From positions 1-23,227 of the forward strand of contig CAJUGU010000052.1 of the NCBI GenBank assembly GCA_910586105.1: DNA of 23,227 nt. Reading direction: 5' to 3'. Below, piece after piece: positions 21,155 to 23,227 of the stretch. The notes beneath the pieces were generated by a model. It was not told the origin of the DNA, searched no databases, and worked only from the letters and a program-made list of their open reading frames with translations. The translations under genes and the position numbers were made by a program. The stretch comes from an uncultured Eubacteriales bacterium (GTDB taxonomy: Bacteria > Bacillota > Clostridia > Oscillospirales > Butyricicoccaceae). Every line of letters begins with the position of its first letter. Positions within the stretch are counted from its first letter, which is position 1.

Positions 21155-22360
21155 TTATTTCAGGATGCGCATGGAAGAAAGCACGCCGCTGCCTAGGCCG
21201 GACAGGCGTCCCGCCAGTTCATCCGACGAGAGCGGGTTGATCGAAGCCGCCAGCTCGCCGCCGACCTCGCGCACGCTTTCGCACGGCAGCGCGGCCTCCA
21301 GCGCCGCGCGGTCGCCGCGGAACCGCACATACCAGGGCGAAACAAAGCCGCCCAGCGGGCGGAGCAGCCCCTTGGAACCGTCACCCCATTCGATACGGCG
21401 GCGCTGCGCGCGGTGTTCGATGCAGTCCAGCATATCCGCGCAGACCGCCGAGGCCGTCGCCAGCTTGCCCGCGCCCTTGCCGTAAAACATCACTTCGCCG
21501 GTCGCGTTGCCGTCAACCATGATCGCGTTGAAAACGTCCTCGACCGCAGCCAGCGGGCTTTCCTTCTGCACCAGATGCGGGGCGACGAACGCATACGCCG
21601 TGCCGTCCGCGCAGCGCACCGCGCGCCCGATCAGTTTGATGACGCAGCCGAGCTTGTCGGCGCATTCCACATCCCGCAGGGTGATCTTGGCGATCCCTTC
21701 GCAGGAAACGGCCTCCGGGTCGAATTTATCGCCGAACGCCAGATCGGACAGGATGCAGATCTTCCGGCAGGCGTCGTGGCCTTCGATGTCGGCAGTCGGG
21801 TCGGCTTCGGCGTAGCCGTTCACCTGCGCCTGCCGCAGCGCGTCCTCGAACGCGACGCCGTTTTTGATCATTTGGGTCAGGATATAGTTGGTGGTGCCGT
21901 TCAGGATGCCGCAGATCTGGTTGAATTCGTTCGCGGCAAGACACTGGATCATGGGGCGGATGATGGGGATTCCGCCGCCGACGGACGCTTCAAACAGGTA
22001 ATTCACGCCCTTTTCCTTCGCGATCCGGAGCAGTTCTTCGCCCTTGGTGGCGACCAGCTCCTTGTTTGAGGTACACACCGACTTGCCCGCGAGCAGGCAG
22101 CGCCGGGTGAAGTCATAGGCCGCGCGCACGCCGCCCATCACCTCGCAGACGACCGAAACTTCGGGGTCGTTCTCAATGACGGAAAAATCGCTGACGAACT
22201 TATTCCCATAGGGCAGGTGGGAAAAATCGCGCAGGTCAAGCACATATTTGACCTCGACCGGCTCGCCGGCGGTACGGGCGATCTTTTCGGCGTTCATTTC
22301 AAACACCTCATACACGCCTGAGCCGACCGTGCCGTGCCCCAGAATGGCTACTTTTATCAT
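21155..22360 (-). CDS. hom: Homoserine dehydrogenase
   Basis: A 401-residue enzyme that reduces aspartate semialdehyde to homoserine with NAD(P)H, the branch toward threonine and methionine. The Rossmann motif GHGTVGSG is at 8-15. The family blocks VCTSNKELVATKGEELL and FEASVGGGIPIIRPM, then GILNGTTNYILTQM and GYAEADPTADIEGHDACRK are all present (about 110-220). The C-terminal part (about 340-400) is short and looks like a small regulatory domain. The ATG at 22360 has GGGAGG 11 bases upstream, a slightly long spacing. It follows the ACT protein after 74 bases and precedes lysC by 205 bases. Confidence 0.97.
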   Translation of the reverse strand: MIKVAILGHGTVGSGVYEVFEMNAEKIARTAGEPVEVKYVLDLRDFSHLPYGNKFVSDFSVIENDPEVSVVCEVMGGVRAAYDFTRRCLLAGKSVCTSNKELVATKGEELLRIAKEKGVNYLFEASVGGGIPIIRPMIQCLAANEFNQICGILNGTTNYILTQMIKNGVAFEDALRQAQVNGYAEADPTADIEGHDACRKICILSDLAFGDKFDPEAVSCEGIAKITLRDVECADKLGCVIKLIGRAVRCADGTAYAFVAPHLVQKESPLAAVEDVFNAIMVDGNATGEVMFYGKGAGKLATASAVCADMLDCIEHRAQRRRIEWGDGSKGLLRPLGGFVSPWYVRFRGDRAALEAALPCESVREVGGELAASINPLSSDELAGRLSGLGSGVLSSMRILK

Positions 22361-22434
22361 ATTCCAAAAAACCTCCCGTTGGAACCGGTTGCCGCAAAAG
22401 CGGGCGCCATGCCGCCTGCGCGCAAGGGCTCCGG

Positions 22435-22875
22435 TTATTCACTTGCGACGATCTCAATGCGCTGCACGCCGTCGAGCGCGCCCGCCCGTTGAATCAGGTC
22501 CTCCACGGTGCCTTGCAGCAGGTTGGTGCGCGCGGCGATGGTCACGGAAGCCTGCCCGCTCATGGGGATCGACTGGTTGATCGTGAGCAGGTTTGCGCCG
22601 GACTGCGCCAGCAGCTGCAACAGGCTGGACAGCACGCCGGGCTGGTCGTGCAGCATCAGGTGGAAGGTGATGACACGCCCGGTCGCGGCCTCGTAAAAGG
22701 GGCGCACGCCATCCTTGTATTTATAGAAGGCGGAGCGTGAAAGCCCGACGCTTTGCGCCGCTTCGGCAGCGGTGCGGGCGCGCCCGTTCTTGAGCGCGGC
22801 GTTGGCCTCGACGACCTTTTGGAAGACCTCGGGGAGCAGCGAACGATCGACAAGGTAATATTCCGGCTGCTGCAC
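22435..22875 (-). CDS. ACT domain-containing protein (UPF0735 / PheB-like)
   Basis: A 146-residue protein with two parts. Residues 1-65 carry a small helix-turn-helix-like region (AAEAAQSVGLSRSAFYKYKDGVRPF). Residues about 75-146 form an ACT domain (VITFHLMLHDQPGVLSSLLQLLAQSGANLLTINQSIP, given here in parts). This is the UPF0735 family that includes B. subtilis PheB. Such proteins are thought to sense an amino acid; the exact role is unknown. I chose the GTG at 22875, with AGGAGG 8 bases upstream; ATGs at 22893 and 22905 lack a ribosome binding site and would add residues unlike the family start (xxYYLVDRSLLPEVF). First gene of the ACT-hom-lysC operon. Confidence 0.88.
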   Translation of the reverse strand: MQQPEYYLVDRSLLPEVFQKVVEANAALKNGRARTAAEAAQSVGLSRSAFYKYKDGVRPFYEAATGRVITFHLMLHDQPGVLSSLLQLLAQSGANLLTINQSIPMSGQASVTIAARTNLLQGTVEDLIQRAGALDGVQRIEIVASE

Positions 22876-22919
22876 AGTGTCCACCTCCTGCATACATTTG
22901 TCCATGCGGCGCTTGAAAT

Positions 22920-22948
22920 AGCATATCACAGATTGGCGCCTTTCGCAA
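22920..22948 (-). promoter_or_regulatory. Promoter of the ACT-hom-lysC operon
   Basis: On the minus strand TTGCGA (22948-22943) and TATGCT (22925-22920) are 17 bases apart, with TG one base before the -10. Transcription would start near 22912, about 37 bases before the GTG start. Confidence 0.7.
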
Positions 22949-23012
22949 CCTTTTTTTCGAGATTTTCCAGAAAAAAAACAAAAATCTGCGTCCGCGCAAA
23001 TGCCACGCTTTG

Positions 23013-23048
23013 AAAAAGGCCCGGCCTCGGTTGAGACGGCTGCCGGGC
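23013..23048 (-). terminator. Minus-strand terminator upstream of the amino-acid operon
   Basis: Arms GCCCGGC / GCCGGGC (23019-23025 and 23042-23048) are followed on the minus strand by CCTTTTT (to 23013). It would stop transcripts entering from beyond the right edge, insulating the promoter at 22920-22948. Confidence 0.75.
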
Positions 23049-23127
23049 GGGTTGCTGTACTGCGGGGATGAATTGGGAAAAAATGTAAAATATATGGCTG
23101 TTGGACGAGCAAAAGGCACCCTGTCAT

Positions 23128-23227
23128 ATGACGATCTGCAATTTCATCAATGATGATCTAAAGGAGAGAGCGGAGGATATCTTTCTGGACATTAACCGGT
23201 ACATTTTTCAGAAGGAATCGGTCGATT
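23128..23227 (+). CDS. Start of a small ORF cut by the window edge, possibly RelB/DinJ antitoxin-like
   Basis: From the ATG at 23128 the open frame runs 33 codons to the edge: MTICNFINDDLKERAEDIF, then LDINRYIFQKESVD. The pattern INDDLKERAEDIFLDI resembles the N-terminus of RelB/DinJ antitoxins (a ribbon strand then DxxLKxxAExIF), but the following residues do not continue the family pattern, so it may be degraded or something else. The upstream AAGGCACC is a poor ribosome binding site. No function is assigned. Confidence 0.35.
   Translation, partial: MTICNFINDDLKERAEDIFLDINRYIFQKESVD

Noticed and set aside
1..23227. CRISPR array or phage structural genes
   Set aside because: No regularly spaced direct repeats, no cas, capsid, portal or terminase-like products were seen.

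Overview
The window looks like a chromosomal segment of a GC-rich, anaerobic Firmicute of class Clostridia, probably in the Oscillospiraceae/Ruminococcaceae area. The reasons are the gene orders murB-rapZ-whiA-dnaE-pfkA and SRP RNA-dnaX-ybaB-recR, a large SRP RNA with an Alu domain, AGGAGG ribosome binding sites, frequent GTG/TTG starts, an aldo/keto reductase with two Fe-S clusters, and a MerR-type regulator. The taxonomy is inference from sequence style and gene order only.

Layout. 1-66 is the 3' part of tRNA-Leu(UAA) with its terminator, followed by about 350 bases with no gene. 455-3412 (minus) is a BlaI/MecI repressor, an M56 BlaR1-like membrane protease and a small P-loop kinase, all behind one promoter buried in a large palindromic operator. 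3455-4186 (minus) is an SDR reductase resembling the EF-P 5-aminopentanone reductases. 4328-11797 (minus) is the conserved envelope/replication/glycolysis cluster murB, rapZ, whiA, dnaE, pfkA, from an extended -10 promoter to a strong terminator. 11897-13590 (minus) is a self-regulated MerR-aldo/keto reductase operon with a textbook 19-bp-spacer MerR promoter.

13725-14383 (plus) holds the wreck of an ECF sigma/anti-sigma pair followed by an AT-rich, 158-bp element with 14-bp terminal inverted repeats (MITE-like). 14409-17638 (plus) is the SRP RNA gene, a structured 220-nt untranslated stretch, a terminator placed only 20 nt before the dnaX start, then dnaX, ybaB and recR. 17640-18660 is a gene graveyard: the C-terminus of rtcB, an N-truncated XRE regulator and a twice-frameshifted small ORF, with several perfect hairpins. 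18803-18922 is tRNA-Val(CAC) with a very good promoter.

18923-19379 is non-coding and rich in inverted repeats. 19380-22948 (minus) is an amino-acid operon: an ACT-domain protein, homoserine dehydrogenase, aspartate kinase (with a strong internal ribosome binding site for a separate regulatory subunit) and a small unknown protein. The last 100 bases begin a small plus-strand ORF that runs off the window.

I did not find an obvious new multi-gene defence or biosynthetic system. The most interesting points are the dnaX leader that looks like an attenuator, the BlaR1-like protease whose sensor domain is a helical repeat array in place of a penicillin-binding domain, the structured lysC leader, and the MITE-like element.
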